Shown here: positions 1 to 39,870 of the stretch, in pieces
Layout: the number at the start of each line of letters is the position of its first letter
Position numbering within the stretch: the first letter of the stretch is position 1
Translations under genes and position numbers: made by a program
The notes under the pieces: generated by a model
What the model was told of the DNA's origin: nothing
The model's input: only the letters and a program-made list of their open reading frames with translations
Database searches by the model: none
Assembly (NCBI GenBank): GCA_916613615.1
Contig: OU744736.1
Location: 15,511,724 to 15,575,723 of the forward strand
Reading direction: 5' to 3'
Length of the DNA stretch: 64,000 nt
Origin: Steromphala cineraria
Taxonomy: Eukaryota > Mollusca > Gastropoda > Trochida > Trochidae

Positions 1-313
1 GCGAAGCTCACATTATAATTATATTCAAACAACGGCTATTCATATACCTAAAAACAGTAGCACTGCTGTTGTTTTGGTACCAAACTAGTAGAAATGTTAT
101 TTCAGCAAACTGTAATCACATTTAATAAATGTGCAGAAGTTATTATCAGAATTTTAAACTTCCTTCCATGACAGAGTTTTTCATAAAACTTTTAAATTTG
201 ACCATCAGCAGCTATCAACAAAACAATTACTTCACATGAAAATGTGATAAAGGTGTGCACTCCGAAAATTTCTAAAACATTTCAGCATAATAGAGGTATC
301 AATGAAGAGGTAC

Positions 314-30855
<30,542 letters not shown>

Positions 30856-30865
30856 TTTGGATTAC

Positions 30866-32839
30866 TGAAAATCAAACAATTTCATTAACAAACCTGCCAT
30901 TCAAAAGAAATCTTAGTGATAGGTTGCTGCAATGTACATACAGAAATTCCTTGAAATAAAATGGAACCATGATGAATCTCCAGGTGTCCAACTGACTGTC
31001 AGTTTCTCTCATGAAGCTATAACCGAAGTTGAAAACAGTCCCTCTTCCATTGAAAGTCCAGGGTATTGACAGTCATTCACACAAATACAGAAAGCTTGTC
31101 CCCTATTCTATAAATCTGACTAACTTTTTAAGGAGCTTTATATAACCAACATGTCAGAAATTATTATAATCACTAATAGATGTGTTTACCAGTAACGATA
31201 AAGTAATTCATATGAAAAGAATCATTGTTGCATTTATATTTTGCAATAGTGATGCAAGTAATAAACATAAGCCATTGTGCCCCGCTAACCAATGCAAGGG
31301 AACCCATCATTCATTTGAGCTAGCCTAGAACTATTATCCTTTCCTGGAAGTATGCAAGTTACCTTGCTTCCACTACTCTCTGTTGATTGAGGCAATAGTT
31401 ATCTCCCGTGGACCCCATTTGACAAAGGGAGCAACTTTGTAGTTATATCCAGGGGAAGGGAAATGGAACCGCTTTAGTAATTTTTTATCTTCTATTACAG
31501 ATTAAAAGGGCTTGATAAATACTAAAGGGTCAGTGGCAAGAAATTTACTAAACATTCTATGTTATCTTAATGATTATATTTTAAAAGGAATCACAGTTAA
31601 CAAAAACAATAAATGGATGATGGGCTAGGATGCAAAGGGTGGAGTATATATTCGCAGGCCCCAATGTCATAAGCAAATCAACAAATTCCTTCAGCATGTA
31701 ATGCAATAATACAAAGCTCAAAACTGGAAATGGTTGATAAGCTAATCAGCAGGTATCAAAGACAAATACAGAGATTACTTTTTATAGAGGCTGGTCACAG
31801 TTGTCAGGTATGTAATATGTCATTGACACTTAGACAGTTATGAAAACACAATACCAAAGTTAACTCAATAACAGCATAGATTTGCGTTTCAAATTATCAA
31901 TATATACAGACCACTATCTCAGGCTAGTAGACTAGAACTAACCAAACAATCTCCAGTTTACTGATTATGTCAGTAATGTTACCAAATTGTTTTTAAACTC
32001 AACAAGTCCTTTACAGAAACTCTCCCCCACAAACCCCTCATCATGGGTCATGTTGCTAGGCACACCGAGTAGATGTTGTTATATCATAATAAATTGACCA
32101 TTTAAAAGTTAATGCCATTTTCATGTACAAAATCATGTTATTGATACATGCTTATGAAAAGCTTTATGACTGAACATATTTTTTTAATATGATTAAATTT
32201 GGAGCAGCAAGAAACAGCTTTCAAGAGCCATATATTTGTGTGACAGTTCTTTTATTTAAACAAATATATATTTGATTGCATGGTTGTTGCATGATTTTAT
32301 TGATTGACATAGAATGTTTTCATGATAATAAAACATCAAGAATCGGTGGGATGTTTTTTTATGACCAGACAAAATATTCCAGATTCTTATGTTCTGGTGA
32401 ATGAATCATTCTTTCATCAGCTAGACATTCAATAATTCTTGGTGGAATTTCACTAGCATTGCTCTTATAGTTTAATAAAGGGAAGGTTAATGTATGGATG
32501 ATGTAAAAATAACATACCCGTCTTGGGTAAATATCGTCAAGTAAACAAACTGTCAATCTCACATACACTTCTTCAGTCCATTTTGAAAACTGAACAGAGC
32601 AAATTCGGGATTGGTCGATTCCACATACTACATTCGTAACCACTCAAGCAAGCATCAAATCAATTATACGAATGATAAATAAGACTATAACTCGCCTAGG
32701 AATTATATAGAGTGGCTCATTATTATTGATAAGGACAATAACAATATGGAAGTTTTACGATAATAACAATGCACATTAAATGAAAATTAAATAATAACAG
32801 AAAATTAAACAATGTTAGTCTGCAAGCAAATACTATTTA
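30866..32839. other. Probable CKAP5 first intron; no coding feature seen
   Basis: Lies between the acceptor before the CKAP5 ATG and the putative promoter. AT-rich with scattered short ORFs only. I could not locate the non-coding first exon beyond suggesting 32840-32860. Confidence 0.5.
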
Positions 32840-33080
32840 ACAGCGCCATCTTTTAAAGTGCTTTTTGATAAAGGGACGTAATTCCCTTTCCTTAATTCAA
32901 TAAATGTAATCTTCTTTTAATGAATAAAAATAACATTGACAATAAGATAACAGTTCACTGCCATTTCATTTTCTTTATCTACATTTTCTTAGTTTTAAAC
33001 ATTATCTCATTTACGACGTGGGTTTTTGAAGGTCAAGGTTGTTCGTCCAATATGGCCGCCATGAGCACCTTACCACGTGT
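32840..33080. promoter_or_regulatory. Probable shared divergent promoter of CKAP5 and POLR1F
   Basis: The two genes are head to head. At 32843-32852, read on the minus strand, is AAGATGGCGC, a YY1/TSS-type motif placed for a CKAP5 first exon. At 33048-33063, on the plus strand, is CAATATGGCCGCCAT, another YY1-like motif, followed by an E-box CACGTG at 33074-33079. Such motifs sit at the start sites of many housekeeping genes. That transcription starts here is inference; no TATA box was seen. Confidence 0.55.
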
Positions 33081-33108
33081 GGTCGGATGTTTACATGCCG
33101 TTTCTTAA
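33052..33108 (+). CDS. Upstream ORF in the POLR1F leader
   Basis: ATGGCCGCC opens an 18-codon ORF (MAAMSTLPRVVGCLHAVS) ending at 33108, 29 bp before the POLR1F ATG and in another frame. A second in-frame ATG at 33061 follows GCCGCC, a good Kozak context. If the transcript starts upstream of 33052, this uORF could reduce POLR1F translation; if it starts within the YY1-like motif, it may be excluded. Confidence 0.35.
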   Translation: MAAMSTLPRVVGCLHAVS

Positions 33109-33137
33109 TTATCCATTTTCTTGTGTCAATTGTAAAC

Positions 33138-33289
33138 ATGACAACGCTGGATATCGTAAATGATCCCTTTTCTAGTTACAGACAAATGTCAAGCGTAAGG
33201 CACATATGTCTTCCTCCAAGGTATTTAGGAAATGTAGCGCAAGGAATTCGGGATCAACTCGACTCTGAAATCAATTTTTACTGTACAGA
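33138..33289 (+). CDS. POLR1F: POLR1F exon 1
   Basis: Residues 1-50, MTTLDIVNDPFSSYRQMSSV onward, including the conserved LPPRYLGNVAQGIRDQLDSE. Donor GTAAGT, phase 2. Confidence 0.92.
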
Positions 33290-36200
33290 GTAAGTGTTAA
33301 GTTGTATTATTAAAAGCTAAAACAAGTTTGTTTGATTAGTTAATAATGAAATGTAGCTTTGTATTTTATACCTCATACAATAAACAAAGATGTTAAAAAA
33401 AAGAAGAATTCAATTAAATGAAAACTTTTAAAGGAGACACAGTATTCTTCAATAATGAGACCATTTGAGCGGGGACTTTCCTGTTTACAATGATATATGG
33501 TTTTTACATGATAATTTTACACATAATATCAAATACGTTTGTGAGATTAGCATTTCAGCTGTTCAAAATTTGATTATTTCATTTTGACAAAGCATAAAGT
33601 GTACGTATCACTCAAAAAATAAAAACATTGTGAATTGAAGCCAGTCATGGAAGCTACGATCGTGGAATACATTACTACAACTAAATGCTGTCGTAATTGA
33701 TAAGTTTTATTATGAATTATTTATAAATATGTTCCTCTTCTATCGATCAATTTTGTTAATGAATTGGCGTAATACAGCTCATCCGTTTTCTCGCAATGCT
33801 AACATTCAAGATGGCGAATGAAAGCCAATCGATTTGTGCCTTTAAAGTCTCTTATTCAGACTTGCATATCCAGCTAAGCCTTCCGAAAAATTGTGGCACA
33901 GGAGCACATAGACGGGTGGAAAAATCTTTCAGGAAATTTTTGATACCAAAATCAGGTTATGTGATAAACGGGAAAGTACCTAACTTGAATTTTGAAGTAC
34001 ACCACCCTCAAAAACTTGCCGTAGCCTTAAACGACCCCACAATCAGTGACATCACTGTTTCATGCGTAGAATTCACCTCATTTCCTGTTTATCGAAATCA
34101 TGGCCATTCAGGTTCCCTGCGTGTATTACGCTGCGCTCCGACTGGCTACAGACACTTAAGTACAAATTTCAAACATCTGCATTATCTTAATTACTTGCTG
34201 TCATATCACCAATTTTACAGAAAACATGTATCGGTAATCTTGACTAAACGATCAATACAAAGATTACACCCGATCGTTATTATTTCAATTCTTTTCTTAG
34301 AAAGTAGTTTTGGTTATGAACTAACCAAAATAAGGAGAGTATAATTCATAAAAATAAAGAAAAATGATGTTCAAGAGGCTGAATATTTTTGACCATAAAC
34401 CTGCCTACATATAAGGAAGTCTAAATCTGCGAACAAAACAAAATTTGCGTCCTTCTGACTATTATATTATGCCTTACAACTTATTTATGCAAATTCGAAA
34501 GATTCTTGTGTTGACAATGGCTAAGGCATATGAACTCAATTTGTTCCCGCCTTGCAAAATGGACGAAACATGCAAATGATATCAATGTATTTGAAAGTAT
34601 TTAATTCATTGATAAGTAAAATCGCCTGCCAAGTTGCGTCACGTGTTCACTTCCCACAAACCTTTGCGCGACATTGCAAAAAATACGCCCCTTTCTTTTT
34701 ATAGCAACCTGCCGGTTCGGGAAAGCCGTTTCGATTTTTTAATTCTAATTTCACGAATAATAATCTGATTTCAGGTTTGGTTGTACTTATGGATTTCTGA
34801 ATATTCAGAGAATACGTTAAAAATACTTAAAAAATTATCTATATTACTAAAATTCTGATTATGGGACTTTAAGCGAAGTTTACAATTAAGTCTTTTTGAC
34901 ATGCTTTTTTCTTATTTAAGGGTCTGGCAGACCAACTACATAATTTATTCTATCAACAAAAAGTTATCATTTGATGTTCAAAAATGTAATTTACTTTATC
35001 TTAAGTGATGTTATAAACTTGCACTTCAGAGAAAATATTATGCCAGACAAAAAAATAAACACTTCCCCCAAGAAACTCATTTCCAAGCTGTGGGTAGAAC
35101 TATTTATTATTTTACATTTATGCAGGAATGCCCAGCTACAATAGCTTACCAAAAGATAATAAGAAAATCAAATTCAACGTTTTTGTATTTACAAAAACAT
35201 GTTATGGCAAAGTATAGTTAATAAAAATTTAATGTTAAACACTTTATGGATAATGTTACCAAATTACAACTGTTTTGATCTTGACTTTAATGATGATTGA
35301 TGCAGCTTTAATAATAAGATGTGAATTAAATTTTACATGCATATTTGTAAATAAAATACCAAACTTTTTTGTCAGTGTCATATCTTTTCTTTTAGTTTGG
35401 AAAGTGTTGTGATCAGCTATGAAAATCTAAAGTTACTGCAAGCAGTTGGCTCCATACTGGACGATTCTCCGTTTCTCCATTTCAAGATACAGGCAGACTA
35501 TGTAGTCTTCAAACCAAGCATTGGCTGTGTCTTAAAGGTAAAAATATATTATTTCATATTATCCTGTAAAGACTAATAGTCTCAATGATATGAAGTAAAT
35601 AATCTCTTATTTATTGTGTCACCCTTTTTATTTGGAGAAATGCTACTTGTGACCCAAAGGAATAATGTGTAAAAGGTATCCGATTTAGAAGTTGACTGAA
35701 TACATATATATGATTATTGAAGGTATTTCTTCCCTTTCAAAAATGGCATGTTGTAGAGAAAAATTTAAGATGTTTGATAATAAACTGCAGTGTGCATTCT
35801 TACTTGTTTCTTTCCTGTAAGTAAGACTTAATGATAGCATTTCAATATTTGAACGATTTCTTAAGCGAAAGCTATGTATAATAATCCAACTATTCAAACT
35901 GAAATTATAGAGAGATGATTTGGGCAATTTTGAAATCCAATCAAAGACATTTTCAAATTTTCAATTTTGCATATTCTTAAATATTTCTTCCTGTATATGC
36001 ATTTCAGGGAATTGTCAACAAAGTGAGCAAGGACCATGTCGGTTGTCTTGTCCACAATCGTTTCAACGCATCCATCCATCGGCCGAGACAACACATGAAT
36101 GGATGGCGTGGATCCCAACTTCAACAGGGTGAAGAGTTTCCATTTGAAGTGCTTGATATCTACTCTAACAACGCAGTTATCTCCCTTAAGGGCAAGCTCA

Positions 36201-37935
36201 TTGATCAGAAGTAAGTAACTTGTCTGCAGACTGAAAGTGATGTAGAAATTGCAATTTGCTAAAAAAAATGTACCCAAGTTATAGTATCAATGATGAAAAC
36301 ATGATTTCTAATAGAAAAATGAGAACATCTGACAGGTTATTCATTTCATCAAAAGTTAATTCTTGGCCTTTTCCAATTGAAAAGACAAATGTGAAGAAAA
36401 AGAAAGATCTAGCTGAATCATCTGTGAGAATGGTTCTGTTTATTGATAATTTTATGATGTCTCAAATAGGAAGAATAAAGATCAGAGTACCGGTATGCTA
36501 TTTTGTTTTTACGATGACATGACAAGGAAATATGTATATATGCAACTTTATTAGCAGACTCGCTGATTATTATAATTATTTGGAATGCATAATTCAAATC
36601 ACTCATGGATATGAATATCTGGATCTCACATGGATATCTCTTTATTTCAGGGCTATTGAAGCATACCTAAAATCGCTCAAAACTGGCATTCTAAAGGATC
36701 AGTCTAAGACTGATAAGACTGAAAGTGATAGAGGAGATTACGTGGACGATGATGAAGGGGAGATAACTCTGGACAGTGACCCTGTACCCGTCAAGAAAAG
36801 GAAGAGGACATCTTCTAATCACCTGGATAAGTCTCAGGACATCCCTGATGGAGGAAATAGTTTTGAAGTTGACATGCCTCAATTGGAAACTCCAAAGAAG
36901 AAAAGGAAGTCAAATAAAAGTCTTGAAAAATCAACTCCTGCTTGTAGGAAAACATCTGCATCTAACGATGTTGAAAGTTCAACTCCTCTAGCTGGCAAAA
37001 AGAGAAAGCATAGCTTCAAAGATGAGTTGAATTCGAGTACTCCTGTTTCGTCTTCCGCCAAGAAAGTCAGATTCCATGATTCCTGTTTGAAATCTTCTCC
37101 AGATTCTGGTAAGAAAAGTAAGAAATATTCTGCTGAGATATCTCCAATAAGTGCTGTGGATGAGGTGACGAATGTTCATGATGGCTCATACTTAGACAGT
37201 TCAATGTTCGATGTTGCTAATTCACCATCGAAAAAGGCAAAGAAGAAGAAAAAGCATAAAAAGGGTGATAGAGACAACAGTGACTCTGAAACTGAGTTAA
37301 CTAGGATAAAAAGTCCAGTAAAGTCAGGTGAAGATGATATGAAGAATAAAGAGAAGAAAACTAAAAACAATGAAAGTGATATTTCTTTGGAAGAACGTGA
37401 ACTTTCAAGTCAGAAAAGTGGAAAAAAGAAAAAAAAGAAAAAATGTAAGTCCGAATCCGATGTGTCAAATTCGGAAAGTTCAGACGGACAAAGTCTTGTG
37501 TTGAGTCAACTGGCTGAAGGATTCGGTAAAAACTTTTCCTATCTTCAAAAGAACTTTTCTGATATTCAGTCTGGTCAGAAAAATAAGAAAGTGAAAGACT
37601 TGATTGAAGTAATGCAGTCATTGCAAAGTGAAGTAGCAAACGTGACAACAAAACTCATGACTGCTAATGTAAGTGGTAAGAAGAAGAAACAGAAAAAGAA
37701 GAAAAATCGTGAAAGTTCATCGCCGGATCGTAGCTCAGGTGGTGAAACGCCAAAGAGAAAATCGAAACAAACTCATAAATCAAATCAAAGTAGGGAAGAT
37801 ACTTCAAGGGGAGATAACTCTTCTGATGACGAATCAGGTGTCAATGACAGTAGGGTTAATACTGATTCGAGAAAGCGTTCTAGTGCTGAACACTCTGATG
37901 TCTCAAAAAAGAAAAAGAAGAAAGTTAAGGGTTAA
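33138..37935 (+). CDS. POLR1F: POLR1F / RPA43 (TWISTNB), RNA polymerase I stalk subunit, 4 exons
   Basis: Join 33138-33289, 35396-35537, 36008-36210 and 36651-37935: 1782 nt, 593 residues plus stop. RPA43 pairs with RPA14-type partners to form the Pol I stalk and recruits RRN3/TIF-IA to start rRNA transcription in the nucleolus. Residues 1-98 resemble the RPB7-like SHS2 part (HICLPPRYLGNVAQGIRDQL, then ESVVISYENLKLL); residues 99-165 resemble the OB part (GIVNKVSKDHVGCLVHNRFN, matching human GIVNKVSSSHIGCLVHGCFN). The tail, 166-593, is Lys/Ser/Glu-rich with many KKKK and [S/T]P-K runs, suiting nucleolar targeting. Human RPA43 is 338 residues, so the tail here is expanded. The ATG was chosen for frame and leader context. 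It is divergent from CKAP5. Confidence 0.93.
33796..34344 (+). CDS. Unrecognised 182-codon ORF inside POLR1F intron 1
   Basis: I do not recognise the product. The frame is unusually long for such AT-rich DNA, and its second ATG (residue 6) lies in AAGATGGCG, a YY1-like start context. The predicted protein has mixed polar composition, a basic central part (HRRVEKSFRKFLIPKSGY) and a hydrophobic stretch near the C-terminus (HPIVIISILFLESSFGY). It could be a nested single-exon gene, an alternative first exon (possible donor CAG|GTTCCC near 34110), or chance. No splice partner or homologue can be shown. Confidence 0.25.
   Translation: MLTFKMANESQSICAFKVSYSDLHIQLSLPKNCGTGAHRRVEKSFRKFLIPKSGYVINGKVPNLNFEVHHPQKLAVALNDPTISDITVSCVEFTSFPVYRNHGHSGSLRVLRCAPTGYRHLSTNFKHLHYLNYLLSYHQFYRKHVSVILTKRSIQRLHPIVIISILFLESSFGYELTKIRRV
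35396..35537 (+). CDS. POLR1F: POLR1F exon 2
   Basis: Residues 51-98; ESVVISYENLKLLQAVGSIL, then FKIQADYVVFKPSIGCVLK, aligning with human IAYDNIKVVGELG and IEADFVIFCPEPGQKLM. Acceptor CTTTTAG, donor GTAAAA, phase 0 out. Confidence 0.93.
36008..36210 (+). CDS. POLR1F: POLR1F exon 3 (OB-like domain)
   Basis: Residues 99-166; GIVNKVSKDHVGCLVHNRFN, then QQGEEFPFEVLDIYSNNAVI and SLKGKL, matching the human OB domain. Donor GTAAGT, phase 2. Confidence 0.95.
36651..37935 (+). CDS. POLR1F: POLR1F exon 4 (basic tail) and stop
   Basis: Residues 166-593. Starts after TTTATTTCAG. A single long exon coding a low-complexity tail with runs such as KKRKRTSS, KKAKKKKKHKKG and KKKKKKVKG, and at least seven SP/TP sites, several next to K-K-x-K. 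It contains one less charged segment with helix-like character (LSQLAEGFGKNFSYLQKNFS, near 37510). TAA at 37933-37935. Confidence 0.93.
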
Positions 37936-38069
37936 GCATTTTGGATGTAATTGTTAAGGGAAAGGCTGTTATTAATAGATTATTGTTGTGTATGTTATGA
38001 AGGGAATTTGTCATGAAAACCTGACTTTTTCTTAATTGGTTATTGTAAATTTGTATATGAAAATATAAA

Positions 38070-38080
38070 ATTAAATTAAA
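38070..38080 (+). terminator. POLR1F polyadenylation signal candidate
   Basis: Two overlapping ATTAAA hexamers 135-145 bp after the POLR1F stop. No AATAAA is nearer; the region is AT-rich, so this is only suggestive. Confidence 0.4.
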
Positions 38081-38264
38081 ATATGAATGAAATGTAAATG
38101 ATGATTTGTTTTTTTATTTGCTGCCACAGTAGAAATATTTAATTTTTTGCTCATCAGCAACTTCAAGTCTATGTCCATCCAAATTTTTGTTGAAGTGGAA
38201 ATTATTTGTTTTAATGGAGAACGAAAGTGTTTTTAAAAAAAACCCTACTGGATGTGTTTTCTTA

Positions 38265-38455
38265 AAATTGGACATCCAGCCAGGGACTTAGCAACCTTAT
38301 CTTCAGTGGAGAACTTCTCTTACACAGTAAGGTTTGGGTGCAATGCTACACTTAATTCCAGCGGAGTAACACCCATGGTTTGCTTGTTCCAGTCAATGCT
38401 CTCAGGTTTCATCGCAATACATAAAGCATCAATAATACTAGCAGCTGTGATATAA
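38265..38455 (+). mobile_element. SINE fragment (same family as 43740 and 63775)
   Basis: AAGGTTTGGGTGCAATGCTA, then TTCCAGCGGAGTAACACCCA, GTTCCAGTCAATGCTCTCAG and GTTTCATCGCAATACATA. These are the reverse complement of blocks in the element at 43740-44020. The tRNA-like head is not recognisable here. Confidence 0.65.
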
Positions 38456-38791
38456 GTTAAACACTCATTGAACCCTTCAAATATCTTCCAAATCTTTTAA
38501 ACCGTGTCTTAAAAGAAACCAAAGGACAGAAAACTCAAATTTAAGAATAACAGCTTATTTGCATAGAGACTGGAGTCCTTTCATTTTGTGTTGACAATCA
38601 AATTAAGGTTGGTATCTTTCTCAAAACTATTTACAAAAGCTTTTTCAAGGAAGGTTAACTTTGTGGATTGAGGCTCGTTTACTAAAATTATTTAACCTTT
38701 TCGAATATACATAGATCATTAATCATTACATATGAAAATATGAAGCCACTTAAAAATCGGGCATAATGATCTTCCGAGTCAATGGCTTTAT

Positions 38792-39481
38792 TATCCCCCG
38801 CCGCGCGTTTACCTGAAAAGCTTTTGGTGACCTTGACCTCATTTTCAAGGTCACAGCGAGACTTTTACCAGTTTTGAAAATGTTGTTAGCGCGATATCTA
38901 ATGAACCGCTCAACCTAGAATCTTCAAACTTGGTACCAGTCTTCATCTGGGAAATACGCAGACCTGAAAAGCTTTTGGTGACCTTGACCTCATTTTCAAG
39001 GTCACAGCTGGACTTTGACCAGTTTTGAAAATGTTGTTAGCGCGATATCTAATGAACCGCTCAACCTAGAATCTTCAAACTTGGTACCAGTCTTCATCTG
39101 AGGAATACGCAGACCTGAAAAGCATTTGGTGACCTTGAACTCATTTTCAAGGTCACAGCGAGACTTTGACAAGTTTTGAAAATGTTGTTAGCGTGATATC
39201 TAATGAATCGCTCAACCTAGAATCTTCAAACTTGGTACCAGTCTTCATCTGAGGAATACGCAGACTTTAAAAGTTTTTGGTGACCTTGACCTCGTTTTCA
39301 AGGTCACAGCGAGACTTTGACCAGTTTTGAAAATGTTGTTAGGGCCATATCTCATGTACCCATTAACCTTGAGTCTTCACGGGGGACATAGTATTCATCT
39401 CTGTACGTCCGTCCGTCCCGCTTCTTGTTGCTAACATCAATTTGCGGCGGGGGATCTTGTCACCTTTGTGACAAATACTTG
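38792..39481 (-). mobile_element. HINE/pearl-like element, four 151-bp cores, inverted
   Basis: Reverse-strand relative of 16600-17746: ATCCCCCGCCGCGCG at the left, four units containing GGTGACCTTGACCTCATTTT, then CGTCCGTCCGTCCC and TTGCGGCGGGGGATCTTGTC with hairpin GTCACCTTTGTGAC. Shorter than the intronic copy. Confidence 0.75.
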
Positions 39482-39870
39482 TTTTCTTCAATTATCAAAG
39501 TTAGCAGACATTAAAGTTTAGACTTGTGATGCTATCCTTTATAACCTGGTATTTGCTTTTGGCTATATATAAAAAATTCAAGACCATATATCAACAGGTT
39601 ATTGGTGCAGAATGACATGCAAGATAATTTATTTTCAGGCTTTCAATATAGACCATGCCACAATTGATAACTAACTTTAAAGGGGCAGTAGCACGTTTTT
39701 TGATAATTTTATATTTTAAAATTTTCACTGATTTGTAAGTTTATGCTAAATGTATTATTTTGACAGTGTCAAAAATCTCATCACACAAGTCAATCATCCA
39801 TAGTCATAGGACAAAGTATGAAGATTCACATAAGACCCATTGGCGGCCATTTTTGTGTGAACACCTTTAA

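Noticed and set aside
33039..33137. N-terminal extension of POLR1F in the same frame upstream of 33138
   Set aside because: No ATG opens it; the first in-frame ATG is 33138, and the predicted extension does not resemble the family.
36532..36650. Upstream extension of the POLR1F exon 4 reading frame (starting at 36532)
   Set aside because: A good acceptor at 36641-36650 and frame agreement with exon 3 show that this part is intron.
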